Below are positions 34,901 through 49,900 of a stretch of 64,000 nt of DNA, piece after piece. The first letter of the stretch is position 1, and the number at the start of each line of letters is the position of its first letter. Source of the stretch: Chrysoperla carnea (Eukaryota; Arthropoda; Insecta; Neuroptera; Chrysopidae); the NCBI RefSeq assembly GCF_905475395.1, contig NC_058340.1, forward strand, positions 74,998,181-75,062,180. The letters are read 5' to 3'. The position numbers were made by a program, and so were the translations under genes. Below the pieces are notes generated by a model, which saw only the letters and a program-made list of their open reading frames with translations, did no database searches and was not told where the DNA came from.

Positions 34901-37900
34901 TGGAGAATGAGAAAAGTATGAATTGTAGGTAAAAGTAAAAATAGAGGAGATGAAACCAAAGGAGCCAAAGGCTGAAAGCCAGGTCAAAGGCCATAGGCCA
35001 GACCAAAGGCTCAAAACCAGGCCGTGAACACGTTTCCAAAGTTTTAAGCTTTTACTTCCGTCAGCAGGACTCTTTTATCGAAAGTTTATAGTGGCAGAGT
35101 ATAACTAGGAATTTTGCCCTAAAATTAGAGATCCGCTCCAAAATAATAAAATCGTGAAATTGTGAACAAAAGAAGGACAAGTGACGACATATTAAGTGAA
35201 GGTTATAACACAATAATCTTTGTATTTAAAATTAAAGTTGCTCAGCGAAGCTGGTAGTTCACAGCTAGTATTTTAATAAACTTTTCCAAAAAAGATTTCT
35301 AAGGACAAATCATTATAATAGATTTTCTTACAAAATTAAATATCTTAGAAAGATTATGTTCTTCGGAGAGAGCTGGCGGGGATCCACGATTTCGTTGAGA
35401 ATTCGAAACTGGGAGAAATTAAAATGGCACACCCTATATAAAAATAAAATAAAATAAAAAATATACTAATAGAACATAAAAAGAATTTAATAAAAGAATT
35501 TTTTACTACTTTCAAGGATCACACAAGAAGAAACATGCAAATTTTTTAGATGAAATAAATTGAAATGCTTTTGAGATTATTTGAATTTTGAAAGTAAGTA
35601 AAAATATCTTTATTTTATTTTTGAAAGATTAGTACGCATTGAAATTTTAGTAACGTTTTTTAAAAACTATAAAGCCATTAATGTTTCATGCAAACTTTTA
35701 TACCAAAAATTATTATGCAAGCATTTTGTTATTTTATAACAAAAAAAAAAAAAGGAACTAGAATTTAAATTTGACATTCTTATTATCAGATTTTATATTA
35801 ATAAATCATAAATAGATAATAATTCTCAAATCACTATACTTGAGTTATCGAGTACTGCATCAAAAAATTAAAATACATTTTTAAAGCACACAGCTTAATT
35901 TAAGCAGTTCGAACTTTTAACTCTATGATTTAAAATAACTTATATTTATATTATTGGGCTTGAAAACACACTTTAAGGTGCAAAAAGTTGGCCTTGATAA
36001 AAAACTCAAGTATAGACTTTTTTTAAATCGGGGACTCCGGATTTCGAAGAATTTTGAAGTTGGTAACTCTAGCTTCCTGGTTGTTTCCATTTAAACAATA
36101 AAGATAAAATACAATGAAATGCATGTATTTTATTTAGTTCCGTGAAACTTGTAATTCTTTCAAATAGTTACATAACACTTTTTTTTTATAAATTTTATAT
36201 AAAAAACTTTTCATAAAAAGAAAGTTGTACTTATTAATAATCTTTACATGTGTACGGAGTGGGACGTGAACGGATTTACAATTATATAATTAGTATCAAT
36301 AACTTTTTCATAATTACTTGTTAATTTTTATCATATCTTAGGTTTATCAATTTGTTCACTATCTGAACATGAGTCTTTTAATTTTCATTTGAAATTCTTC
36401 CTTTAGTTAACATTTGTAAACAATAAGGTATTCCACTAGTTCAAAATGTTGATTTTACTAATAAAAAGCCTCCAAAAATTTATTTCGGAAAAATACACAC
36501 GCTTTCTTGCCAAAACTTACAATTAAATTTTAAACCTTTTTTTCAACTATCAAAAACGTGGGCATCCAATTTGATGATGTAATATGGGTATCACTATACG
36601 AAATAACACAAATAAGTTTGACAGATATATTCATAGACATCTGATTATAATAAATATAAATACTTATTATCTATGGATATATTATACCCAGCTGTCTAAA
36701 CTGAACTAATTGATGGTCTATGACTCATACCGATATGACATCACAGCCAGGTTTACCCGCGTTTTAGGTCACGTGATATACAGTTTAAAAATTACGATTT
36801 TTAATTTTAATATTTTAAAAGAAAAATGTGTTCATGGGAATTCCCAAGAAAGTTGAAATGTTGTTTGTATCCTTCGTTAAAAAGAAGTAGGTAGTTATTG
36901 TTATCCCAAGATTGGGAATCTGTCTTGGGAACCTGTCATTGTCCGACTTCTAAGGATCACATTTAATACGACTTGTTGTTTAATAAAAATATTTTTATTC
37001 TGAAGTATTTTTTTTTTTAATATTTAAAAATTACTTTTCTAATTGTTCATAGTTTCATAATAATATAACCATAATTTTTGTGACATAGACAGATGAAATT
37101 AAGAAAGACGGGCTAATTACATAAAAATTAATTTTAATAATTAAAAAAAAATGTGTAACATACCATACAACCTCTATGTATAGACTAAAAGTTGATATTG
37201 GAGATGATGTAGGAGTCGTTTAAGAAGACATTTATATTAAAGTCATTATGGATGCCCGGACACTTAGAAATTTGGCGGGAACGAAGAGGCTGTTTAGTCA
37301 AAATGGGCGCATGTATTTCGTTAAACAGCCATTTCTTGGGGATACCGAGAAGCTCATTTTGAACTAAAATAAAAGTATGAATGGTACAAAAGTGTAACAG
37401 CTCTTTGGCAAGCATTCTAGGCCAAGACGATACATAGACTTTTATGAAAGGCTTTTCATGGAAACAGGCTAGTAGTGAGCGAGACCATTTCCAACCTCAA
37501 AAAATTGGAAATCAGATTATGAAAACTATTGCGGAGATTGCGAGGAGGAAAATAGATGATCAAGTGTTTTTTTGTGGACAAAAAAAGATTAGGTATCTGA
37601 CGTTACTATTCTTTTATTATTTATGTTTTTTGTTTACTAGCTTGTATGAATCCAAGATGTCCGACTTCGAGCCCTAGTTATGAGTGTATTTTTTTCAATT
37701 TTCTTTAATTAATATTCTTTTAGGCATTAAGTTTGTGCATCAAGCGTATACAAACACCCCGTAGGTAAATGTGGGATTTAAACAAAAAGTAATTTTCTTA
37801 AAAGAAATGATGTAAATAATAATTATAATAAATATTATAGAATTATTTATTTACAAAGAAAATATTTTAAAATAAATTATTGAGGACAAAACTCATGAAA

Positions 37901-40900
37901 TGATATTTAACTTGCAGTTTAATAATTGCATTGCATTCATTCTTAACTTAAAATTATGACACAAATAAGTTATGGTAGGTATGATCTTTGAAAGGCTACA
38001 CCAATAACTTTCTGTTTAATATTCTAGGCAGCAAACTACACATCTCATGATGGATGTCTATAGCTGTTCCTAATTTTCACACCATGTATATATGAAATAT
38101 ATCAAGGTATATTAAGTTTAATCCCAAGTTTATAAAATTTTGGTACTAGTGTTCATAAAATAACCAAATTAGTTCATTTTTGGTTGTCCAACTGTCCGAA
38201 AGGTGTTTGGCTCCAAAAGTGGTGCGAAACTGATGAAACATTGTTATAAACAAATATAAAAAATGAATTGAGTAAATTATTGTAAAATTTATTTAATAAC
38301 TAGACTATATTTTAGTTTAAGCGCCTAGACTATAATTTTTTGATTTTCAGAATGAAAACTATAATATTTAATCAGAAAATAAATAAATAATTTATTAGTA
38401 AAATTATTTATTTATCATTTTATTATGTAATTTATTTAATAATTCTTAATTATTTTGATATTTAAATTTTATTTTAAAATAAAATTATTAACAATAAAAC
38501 TTAAAAGTATTTTCATTCGAGCGAGAAACGAGACTGGAGTTGTGTGCCCACGTGATTGTAACGTATAAAATTATTATTTAATTATTATTTTTATTAATTT
38601 ATTTAATAAACAAAAATGTTAATTAAATAATAATTTATTTATAGCGATTTATTTTATGAACGTTTAATAAAATTTTATTGTCTATTATTTTAAATCAAAA
38701 ATAAATAAACTGCATTTACAAAATCGATTTTTATTATTTTATTTAATCGACTAATATGTTGTAGAAAATAATTTATCCTACAATTTATCAATGACCATAA
38801 AAATTTACTTGATCAAAAATTTATTGATTCAAACCGTAAATACCAATTTGTTGTAGTAAATTTATTGATAGAATGTCAAATTTTATTCATTATTTTGATT
38901 CATGCAAAGGCAAAAACGATATTAAAAGAGAAATTTTTTAAAATATACTCCCAAATATGTCAATCAAATAATTCTACGAAACAAAATACAAAAATTAAAT
39001 TATAATATTGTACAGTTAACTTATGATAAGACGTTATAAAAACATATCTTTAGTTTATCTGTACAGAGTATTTAATATAATAACTACCTACTAATTTAAC
39101 TACTACAAAACAATTATATTATATATTGATTGAAATCATACTTCCAAATATTGGTATAATCGAAGTTTCCCCTTTGGCAACAACACTTGGGGCACCAGCT
39201 ACCATAATTGGAAGTGTATCAAAGAATGATGAATGTGGTGCTAAGACCAGTATACGAGCTTCAGCAGCTGTAGCTTGACGTCCAATCACACGTACCGAAT
39301 GAAATCCACCCGCAATAAATCCGGCATACATAATTTTGGATGCAAAATGCCTTAATGGTCTTTTTTTTCCCCACCACAAAAAACCCATTTTTTTGTTTTT
39401 TTTTTTCCAACACCATATATAGAATCCCAATCCCAAAAGCAAATAATTTATTGTCATTTTTATCATGCAGAAAAAAAGAAAACACATTAAGTTTTAGATA
39501 CAGTTTGTGACAAATATAATATAAGTTTTAAATACAGCTTGTGACAAATATAAAGTCATGAAAATATTATGTAGAGTAAAAAATATATTATCACATAAAT
39601 ATATGAAACGATAGGTCTGTAGGTTAGAGCGCTTGTCCGGAATGCGAGAGATTGTGGGTTCGACTTTCTTCAAAGGACCCCACACGATTAGATAGGAAAA
39701 TGGCTTTCTGTGAAACTTTTTCAAACCAACCCCTAAATTTTCTTCGAATCGTTTAAATCGGTCACAAAATTTTTTAACGAGTATTTTTCGTGCTATATAT
39801 TATAATTTAGTGTACGACTATCGTCTTTATAAGGATATATCGTACAACCCAACTAACAGAGCACACACACACACACACACACACATACCAAACACGGTAG
39901 TCATATACTAAACTATAATATATGTTTAGCTTTGATCATCCATAGCACATTATCTTTTTTTTCTCTCACAAATATAAAATTCAAAATGTTTAATCTTGGA
40001 TTTCTTAAATCACTATCGTTCAACCGTTGTTCCCATTTGGTAAAATTTGATATTGGAACATCCCTTTATAAAATTACCACACCCACAGATAAAGAAAAAC
40101 ATAAACTAAGAGAAAAGTTTTTTTTTTTGTTCGTAAAGGAAAATCCAAAGGGGATACAAAGAAGAAAAAGTTACTTCATCTATACACAATTTACTGATCT
40201 AATAAAGAAAAGAAAAATATATAAAAAATGATAAATGAAAAGAAAATATATAAAAAATTATTAATAAAAACGCTTACCGTCGCCATCCTGTTAACGGTCT
40301 GTCCCGTAACTCTTGTTCACTAATGCCAATAAGGCCAATACATGCTAAAGACCAAGCTGCCACCAACAGCATACAAATAATTGCCACACGAATGGGCAAT
40401 AAAATTACTGTAAATATCGCCGTCTGAAACAAAAAAAAAAGTGAAAAAATGAAAAAATGAAAACAACCAACGATTTTCTTTAAAATTTGTATTTAGTGGG
40501 TTTTTTGGGCCGAAAACTCGATCTAGCTAGGTTTCAGTTTTAAAAACGTCGTTTTATCCGTGTTTTCAGAAAAAACTGAAACATTGACACCAAATTATAA
40601 TTCTTCCTGACATCTAGTGGCGACGAAATAAAGTACATTACCGGGAAGTTCAAATTGGTATTAAATTGTGTGAAAACATTTTAAATGGTTCTTATATTAG
40701 TGATATTTGTGATTTGTGACAGTTATCTTTAGTTTATCCATACTAATATTATAAATGCGAAAGTAACTCTGTCTGTCTGTCTGTTACTCTTTCACGCCTA
40801 AACGGCTGAACGGATTTTGATGAAATTTAGTTAGGTGATAGATAGTAACCTAGAAAAGGATATGGAATATGGGGGGAGGGGTGAAAGTGGGAATGTTGCC

Positions 40901-43900
40901 CAGCAAAGCGGGTAGTTCACAGCTAGTTGATATATAAAATAGCACATTCTAGCACATTCAGGTACATACGGATATAACCCAAAATCGCTTCGAGAATCGC
41001 CCTTCGCACAATATTTCGGAATCAATTCATTTAATCGGCCAATGAAGTGGATTTTTTATTTTTACAGGATTTCAAGCAATATCGCGTAAATTATTCATTA
41101 TATCGTCCAATAAAGTGGATTTTTAAATAGAGTACATCTACATGCGGCCCCACATGGGAGCCCGTTGACCAAAAATTTGTTGCTTCTTTTTGTCTACCAC
41201 CCCTATGCCATGACGTGGTTAGCGTAGGCTTTAATCCGATCCTGGAAACAGCTTGTATATGTATATTGTAAATAATTTTTAATCAAAATATTGATATTTG
41301 AAGCCATATAGAATTGTGTTTTGTATGTTACTAATCCAACTGTAATAAAAAACGTCCATACAAAATAAAAATATACAATGGAATGGAATTTATAGTTTTA
41401 TTGACACAGAAAGTTATTCTTTTCATCACGAAAATCAAAATAAAAAGTTTTATTATTTCTTTAAACTTTTAGGTGCTTTTTCTATTTAAAGTATTTCTAA
41501 TGACATGAGAGAGAACGCGATATCTTAGAGAAGAAAAAAAAATATAGTTCTCTAAATAGTAGTTGTTTTAGTGCAATAAATCTGTCAAAGCTACAACGAA
41601 TACTGTCATATACTGCTTATCTGTGTACACAGTATAGCAAGCAGCACATGCGGTCACAGCACATAAGTTAATTGAACAATGTTGCCGCTTGTACAACAAT
41701 TCACTTCTGAATTAGACTAAATATTAACTAAACAAGTGAAAACAAACAACTGACTGCGTTAATTGTTTAAAAACCATGTATACCTAAACAGTATGGACTA
41801 CACTGTCACATTACACATACATAACTGATATTCCCATATAATAAATACTATACAATTTGCGTCTAATTTGCGCTCTTCCAGGTAAACAGTCATTTTTAGG
41901 AAAAAATATTTCAAACAAAAATTGGTTATTTTTTTATAAGGAATCTTTTTTACATTTAAACTTTTCTTTCATCTCTAACGGTTTACAAGATGAGTCCTAC
42001 GGACCCAAGATCCAATCGACCTATGTTATTCATTTACGAACTCGACCTCACATTTTACGCCCTGAGTACGCTATAAAAATTTCAGCTTGATAACTTCTCT
42101 CGTTTTTGAGTAATCGTGTTCACAGACGGGCGAACGGACAGAAAACTCGAAATGGACTAATTAGGTGATTTTATGAACACAGTATTATTGTAAGTTACGA
42201 TGGTTTCTCAATATCTATACATTTATTGAAACAATGAAACCTAGTTTAAATTTGTTATCATAGTTCTATTTAAAAACACCGGTTGACGCATTAAAAAATT
42301 ATTTTTTCAATAATTAATCAATAATTTACTAAATCAGAAAATTATTGATCTGAATGCTAAACAAGTGTATCCGTCAGTGTTTGGTTTATACTAATCTTTT
42401 GCTTTTAACATAAATAGCTAAAATGTTAGATTAAACGTGACAAGTGATTTGTGTGAGATAAGGCTACCGGCAACTGGCTAACTATATATTGTTTAATATT
42501 AATTACCTCTATGTTTATAATTATTATTAAGGCAGAACGATCATGTGATATTGGATAAATTAATTTTATTTTATTATAATACTAGCTGTACCCGCCTTGC
42601 GTTGCATTACAATGTCACATAAAGTAAAATAGTGTAGGTATGGTTGTAGAAATTGTACACCTAATTAGTCCATTTCCGGTTTGTCCGTTCGCCCGCCTGT
42701 CTGCCTGAGGACACGATAACTCAAAAACGAAAAGAGATATCAAGCAGAAAGACGTTATATCTAATGTTGTCATGGCCGGGATATAATCAGTACCTTTCAA
42801 TTTCGTCGTGATAAACGGTTTGTCGAACTATAACCGATTTTGACTATATTCTTTTTAATTTAAAAATTTTTTTCGATAAAAGATCATTACGGTACAACCT
42901 GTATAAATAATAATGGTTAAAATATTGCAATAGTTACTTATATTTTAAAAATATAAATAATAATGTTCTTTTATTGATTTAAACAATATTTTTAACAATA
43001 TATATTTTTTTATTGATTTTAATAATTTAGGTTACAAATACACCAAAAAAACTATTATTTAATGAAACGAGTGAAAACAAACAATTGACTGAGTTAATCG
43101 TTGAAATACCAAGTATAGAAAATGTTGATTACGCAATTTTAGGCCATGTAAGCAAAGAATCACTCTTACATAGTCACATATAATTTGCGCCTAATTTCCG
43201 CTCTCACGGGTAAACAGTGATATTTACGAAAAAATGTTTCAAACCAAAGTTGTTTTTTATAAGGAACATTTTTTACATTCAAACTTTTGTTCTATCTCTA
43301 ACGATTGATAAGATGGGTCCTACGAATTCCAAGACCAAATTGACCTATGTTGCTCATTTATGAACTTAGCTTAACTTTTTACGTCCTGAACACGCTATAA
43401 AAATTTCAGCTTGATATCTCTTTTCTTTTTGAGTTGTGTTCACGAACAGATCGACAGACGGACGGACGGACAATAAAAATGGACTTATTTGGTTCGTAGG
43501 ATTAATATTTTTAAGCATTACAAACTTGGGACTGAACTTATAAAAATAACTTTATTGCAGGTCATATTTCGTAATATTAATATCGTGACACCCTATATTA
43601 TTCAATACAATTCAATGAATGATTGATTTTCCGCTACATTCTTCTAAAAATGATATCGAAAAAAATGTTAAATTTTTTTAAGTAGTTTTAAGTAATTATT
43701 TATTTAACGGTTTTCTTAAAATATAAATATTAAGAAAAAATAAATAAAAGAAATTAGCCCATTGAAACAAAAACAGTGGCGTATGGCGTCCGATTGGATC
43801 ATAAAAATCATCAAATGATAAATTTGTAGTAAAAGGGCCATGGACAAACCTTATGGGAATAGGGAATCTTCCTCCAATCTTTCTATTTAATATCTGTCTA

Positions 43901-46900
43901 ATTAGTAATTTAAATTACTCATTGGCTAATTTTAATTTTAATTGCACTTTTTGTCATTCTCTTTTACGGTATTTTCGTACCTACTTTGTTAAGAAATGAA
44001 AAATGTTTTTTTGGAAAAAGTATAGCGTATATTTTGTACAGTGCTATACGAAAAAAGTTTCAAGTCATTCCCATTTTCTTCATCCATAAAGTGCACCAAT
44101 ACGAAGCCGTCATAAGTCGCTAGATTATTTATAAAATAAAAAACCCACATATAAAATTATTATAAGATTCGATTTCATGACTTAACACAAAACTAATGAC
44201 TGACTGACTATAATTGTTATGTTTTAAATAATTGTAAAATTTATTTTTTTTAAACTTACAAAAATAATAAACTACGATTAAAATTACACCACAAAATTAC
44301 AGAGGAGCAGACAAAAGTAATCAAATACAAAATTACGCGTTAAATAAAAACTGAACTGTTATTAGCTACTGGTCTATAAATATAATAATAATAAATCTAC
44401 TCATTTTTAAATAAAAGTCAGCAAAAAAATATAATTAAAAAATTGCAAACATAAAAATAATAAAACTAGGTAATTGTGGCTTACTTTTATATAAAAAATT
44501 ATTATGTAATTTTGTACTAAGGTTTTATTATTATTATTATTATTATTATTTTTATTTTTTTTGGACAAATTGGAGATAAAAAATTTCTTGATTTTTTGCA
44601 ATTTTTTGAAGGGGTACCCCTTGAAAAAATCGAGGAGAACGCAAAACTAATTTTTGTTTTGGAATTTGGTGAAACTCGGTGGTGGGGTAATTTTGATCCA
44701 AAAAGTATAAAAATCAGGTTAATTTATTGATTGGATGCAGAGTTGTGGAGATATCGCAATATTTGGATCGATTTTCGTCCGTATCTAAAAAACTATTCGA
44801 CCAGTCATCAAATGCATCCGATTTTGGTACTTTTTGGGTCAAATTTACCTTATATACTGAGTTTTATCGAAAGAGATAAAAAATTTCTTGATTTTTTGCA
44901 TTTTTTTTTAAGTGGTATCTTTAAATTTAATATTAATTATTAATTAAAATTTATTTTAAAATATAATTTTAATACCTTATAAAAATAAAATAATACTTAT
45001 TCATGAAATTAATATTTAAAACTTTCATTTTATTTCTTAGTTTCTTAAGTTCTTACAATCAATAATAAGAGAAATTTTTTCAACAAAAGAAAGATCTGCG
45101 TCAAAAAAATATGACGATTAGATTAAAGGATGGAATAGACGGACGGGCGAACGGACGGACTAATGAACGAATTAAAAGAAATATTTAATTTATAATAAAA
45201 ATTATATTTATTGAAATTATTGTTAATTAATAATATTAGTTTCTCCAGTTCATTAATATTTTTGAAAAATAAATCTTATTAAATGTTTAATAATATCTAC
45301 ATTTTCAAACAAAGATGATCAAAAAATGAAAAAAAATTTTGTAGCAATTTTTTTATATGATACTAGAGAGATACCCACCCGCTTCGCTGGGTTTAAAAGT
45401 AAAGATTGATAAAGATTGCTTTCGCTTATTCCCTTTCTATAAAACTCGAAATAATGATAAGGATTGTTTTACACAGGTAAAATAAATGTATGGTTTTCTA
45501 CTTTTTTAAATGTATAATAGTCGTAATTATTCATTGAGTATATCAGAAAAGATGGCCGTTAAATATTTTATATTGACTATTTTTTACAGAAATCTGTAAT
45601 TTATGGTAATGTCAAATTAAATTAATATTTTTTTATTTTTTATTAATATATCTTTATAAATTATATCTCATGTGTTATTCTGAAGTATGAACTACCTATA
45701 TTGCTTTACAATTTCATTAAAAACCATTCGCTAGTTTTAGACATTTTAAAAATATAATAAAAAATAAATAAATTAAAAAAAAATTAATTAAAAATTCTTC
45801 GAATTACAGGCAATTTAAGTGAAGTAAGGAAAGGCTAAAAAAAAAAAAAAACACGGTCTCTGGTTGACACGATTTCAACCCTTGTAGTGATTCGAAACAA
45901 AATAATTTGAAAAATTCTTAATGAGTAAGGATGTTGTTATCGTCTAGACCTAAGCAAAACAAAAAATCACAAAATGCCGTAGATCTTCTCGAATTTTTAA
46001 AAAATACTCAAAATTGAAACTTTTTAATCCAAGGTTCAGATGGTAGAGTTTATAAAGAAGGTCCGCACCAAATTTCAAAGGAATCGGTCAAGTAGAACTT
46101 GAGATATCATATAAAACACATCGAAAAATGTGGTTTCAAGAAAACGGTTTTAAGTTTGAGAGACATTTTCGGCAAAGTAATTCGGATAATAATATTACTC
46201 ACTTTGGATTAATCAGCGAACCATGATTCATATATTGGATCTTCTTCTAAGTACATCATGTGCAATGGCTTGCAAAGTTATTTCTGCAGAAGCTAGCAGT
46301 ACAGAGCGATTAATTCGATCTTCGTTACCAGAAAATCCGCTATATCACCGAAAAACGTCAACTCGAATTTTGAAAAATTCGTTTATATGCAAAAAAAAAA
46401 AAACGATTTCTTCAAATTTCTAGACGAGAATACTGCCTTAATTAACATCAAAAACTCATAGAATTTAGCTGGGAACCTATTTCCATAAGGTTTGTGCATG
46501 GTTATTTGATCAACTTTAATTTTTGTTCTTTTAAAACACTTTCTTATTTCAATGACTTTGGTTCTCCTTGATGTTAATAATGTACTTCCATCATCTCATT
46601 GTCAGTGTCAGTTAGTCAGAGCACGTTTCCAAGTGTTTATTAACAATCTATATAGGTACTCTAACTTAACAATGTATAGCTGTTCACCAAGTCCACTATA
46701 TCGTGCCGTTCACGATTATCTTATCTCCCCGTACGGCTTGGTTCACGTGTTAAAGATGAAGTAATGAAGAGTGTTGTACCTTGAATCAACCTTTACATTT
46801 TATGTGTGTTTTTAAAGTATTCTCATTTTAAAATATTCTTTTTTTTAGGATACCATTATTTCTGCACGATATATTTTATGACGCAAGTAAAATATTGAAC

Positions 46901-49900
46901 AGTTGTCGATATACAAACTATATTTTATTAATTTGAATTTCATGCAAAAAGACAATCGTGTACCATGAATCACACTTTAATGTACCTAGAATCACTCCCA
47001 TCCATTGCAATCTTTTAGGTCAATAAATAGCCAACTGATAAAATACATCAATAGTGTAAACAAATTTTTTTTACGTTTTGAACTAAGTAAATTAAATTTC
47101 TATTTTACTTGAAAACAAATTCAGATTAACAATCATTCTCTCGATAGTTTGATATTCTGGTAAGTAGTTTTCATAGAGTTGCTATCTCATAGATAACAAT
47201 TAATAATATACAAAGACAAAAGATTTAATGGCAATATCTTTCAAGAAACTGAATAATGACCCAAAGTTCATTGTCCTCCCCAAGATACAACAGTTTACCC
47301 TAATAAAAGTATTCTTCTTATAATAATAAAAGACACAAAATTCTTTATTTTATTTTTTATAATAAGACAAATAAAAAATGTAGGTTAGTAGGTATTTACT
47401 CTAAAGACACTCAACAATTTTAACCTTTTTTTTTAGGCAAAAAAGAAGGGTTACTTTAAATGTAGAGTGCTGCACTGATTTTTTTTTGCATAGTTCGAAA
47501 TTCAACTCAAATAAAAAATTATTATTTTTAACTTCTGTTGATGACAACTTTGCGTAATATTTCAAAGTTTGGGAAAAATCAGAAGTAAAAATAATCAACT
47601 TTCAGAAAGTTTAAAATCAAGCCGATAATAAGGAATAAAACAAAATAAAACCTCTTTTGCTTCAGTCTTTGTTAGACTGAATCGATATGATGAGAAAAAA
47701 AATAATTATTGGAGAAAGTTTAACCAAAAAATACTTTACAACAAGAATAATGATATTAGTAAGCAGATAAGAAGCAAAGAAAACTAAAAATAAAGCAACG
47801 CATCGCAATACACGCTGAACAAAATAATTGTACACACATATTCAATAAATATGATACCATCTTATTTTATTTTGAGAACGGTTCAAACATTTTTACTTCA
47901 ACGGAATAAAAGCTGCCGTGACATTATTTACAGTGTTTTCTAACGGAAGATACATACGTAAACTTTTACGTTGATCTCAATTTTATGTGGGCTACAGACA
48001 AAATAAACGCTTGTATTTTGAACAAGCCCATTGATTGTAACATGTAACAGATAATCACGCGGAATAGTCGAGATTCTGTAAGCACTGAAGGGATTTAGTC
48101 AAAATTTAAATCCTTTTCTATAATTTTTAACCCCCGAACTAAAAAAAGGGATGTGTCTCTCTGTGGTATCGTAGCGCCTAAGCGGATGAACCGATTTTAA
48201 TTTTTTTGATATCGTTTGAAAGGTAATTTAATGAAAAGTGTTCTTAGTTATGTTTCAAGTGCGAATTTAGGGTTCCATACCCAAAAAATTTGTCGGGGGT
48301 TTTTTAAATTTTGTAAATTTCACTTGTTGTCTCATATCGTAGAATTAATTTTTGATGGTTTCAGCATTTTGTACTGCTTAAAATTAACATGCAAAAAAAT
48401 GTGCGATATATATGTTTTTTAGTGTACGATATTTCGAAAACAGCTCAATTTAGGCTCAAAACAGCTCAAAAAATTCTTTAGTTTAGTTTTTACTTAATCA
48501 ACAGATATTTAGGTAATTTTTTCAACTTTCCCAACAGGTTTGGGAGTGAATTGACATGATAAATGCTGTATGTATCGACTGAACCCTTTCAGCGTGCCTG
48601 CTAACGACTGAAGTAAAACGACCTTAAAAACGTATCATACTATTATTCAACTATTTTTGATATTAAAATATTTAATAAATTTGTTTTACATTACATAACT
48701 TATGAATAAACAAATATTGTTTAATTTAATTAAAGGTTTCCGTTATTACATGCGAGTTTAACATTTTTTTTTTATTATAATTATAATAATTTAATTATAT
48801 AAAATAGTTTTTTTTGAAGGAACAATATTTATTTCCTTGTTCTTGGTACTTATTTAAGGTTTAATTTTGCTTCGATTCGAAATTTAATAAGACCACGTCC
48901 ATTAAACTTGGGACTAAACTTTGTATACCTACCTTGATATATTTCATATATACATGATATAAAAAGTATTGTCCACCTAAATTAAAAGTTTAATTTTTTC
49001 AATTTATCTATTTTTAATAATTTTTTGCATTGATTCTTTGGAATAGCAGAATTTTAGAAGGTTAATCAAATGGTTTTGATCTGTAAATAAACCTTGGCAT
49101 TTAGCCAAAATTAATGCATTTATTATTGATTAGAATATTAAGTGTTCAATTAAGTCAATTTATAGATCTGAGTACGTTTTTGGAAATCAAATAAAATTTA
49201 AATATTAAAATCATGAACGTGTTTTGATTGACCAAATAAGATTGCATTTTCACATTAAAAGCATTTTATTAACTTCTATTAAGGAAATCATTGTTTTGAT
49301 TCTTTAATTCGTTCGATTAATAGCACAACTAATAAGCCGTGATTTATAGAAAAACTTGAGAAACAGAACCAATTTTAATGAAACTTTATGTAGCGTGTTT
49401 ACCGGATCCAAGGAATATTCTGAAGATGGACAGAATCCGTGTAATCGGACATCGGATTTGTAATCGAGGGCGAAAAATACACCCTAGAGCAAATTATGGG
49501 CGTTAAATACTTAGTTTTCCGTGCCAAAAAAGTAAAGTTCTTGGCCAAAAATGGCACGGTTTTCGGAATACGTGACAGAATATGCTAATCTAATATCAGA
49601 TTCGTAATCAGCGACCCAAATTTAAATTCAGTACGTGATACTGAACCTATTTAAATAAAAACATACTCCAGTAATTTAGTGAATTATGGACAAGAATCCA
49701 TAGAGAGAGAGTTTGAAAGAACTTTTCAGAAGAGAAACAAAAACCCCCGAAAAAAAAAAATTTCGTAAAACATCGTTGTGACGTAATAATGTTAATTGAA
49801 TAGTATACACTGTATGCAATTATTAATTAACATTATGACGTCATACGATCTTTTACGAACATTTTCTTTGTCGGGCGTTTCCGTTTCTCTTTTGAAAAGT

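Larger units (their letters stand above)
34860..39141. other. LPCAT intron between the two alternative exons: repeats
   Basis: It contains a Helitron-like end (35035-35275), a copy of the 417-bp repeat (36427-36832), a SINE-like segment near 37640-37740 shared with 53220-53300, and a fragment of the high-copy repeat at 38080-38220. The rest is AT-rich; 38380-38720 is nearly pure A/T. Confidence 0.6.

Noticed and set aside
37185-37415. 76-codon minus-strand open frame in an LPCAT intron
   Set aside because: No family recognised and no splice context; probably part of a repeat.
44510-44560. (ATT)n tract as a functional element
   Set aside because: Plain microsatellite in an AT-rich intron.
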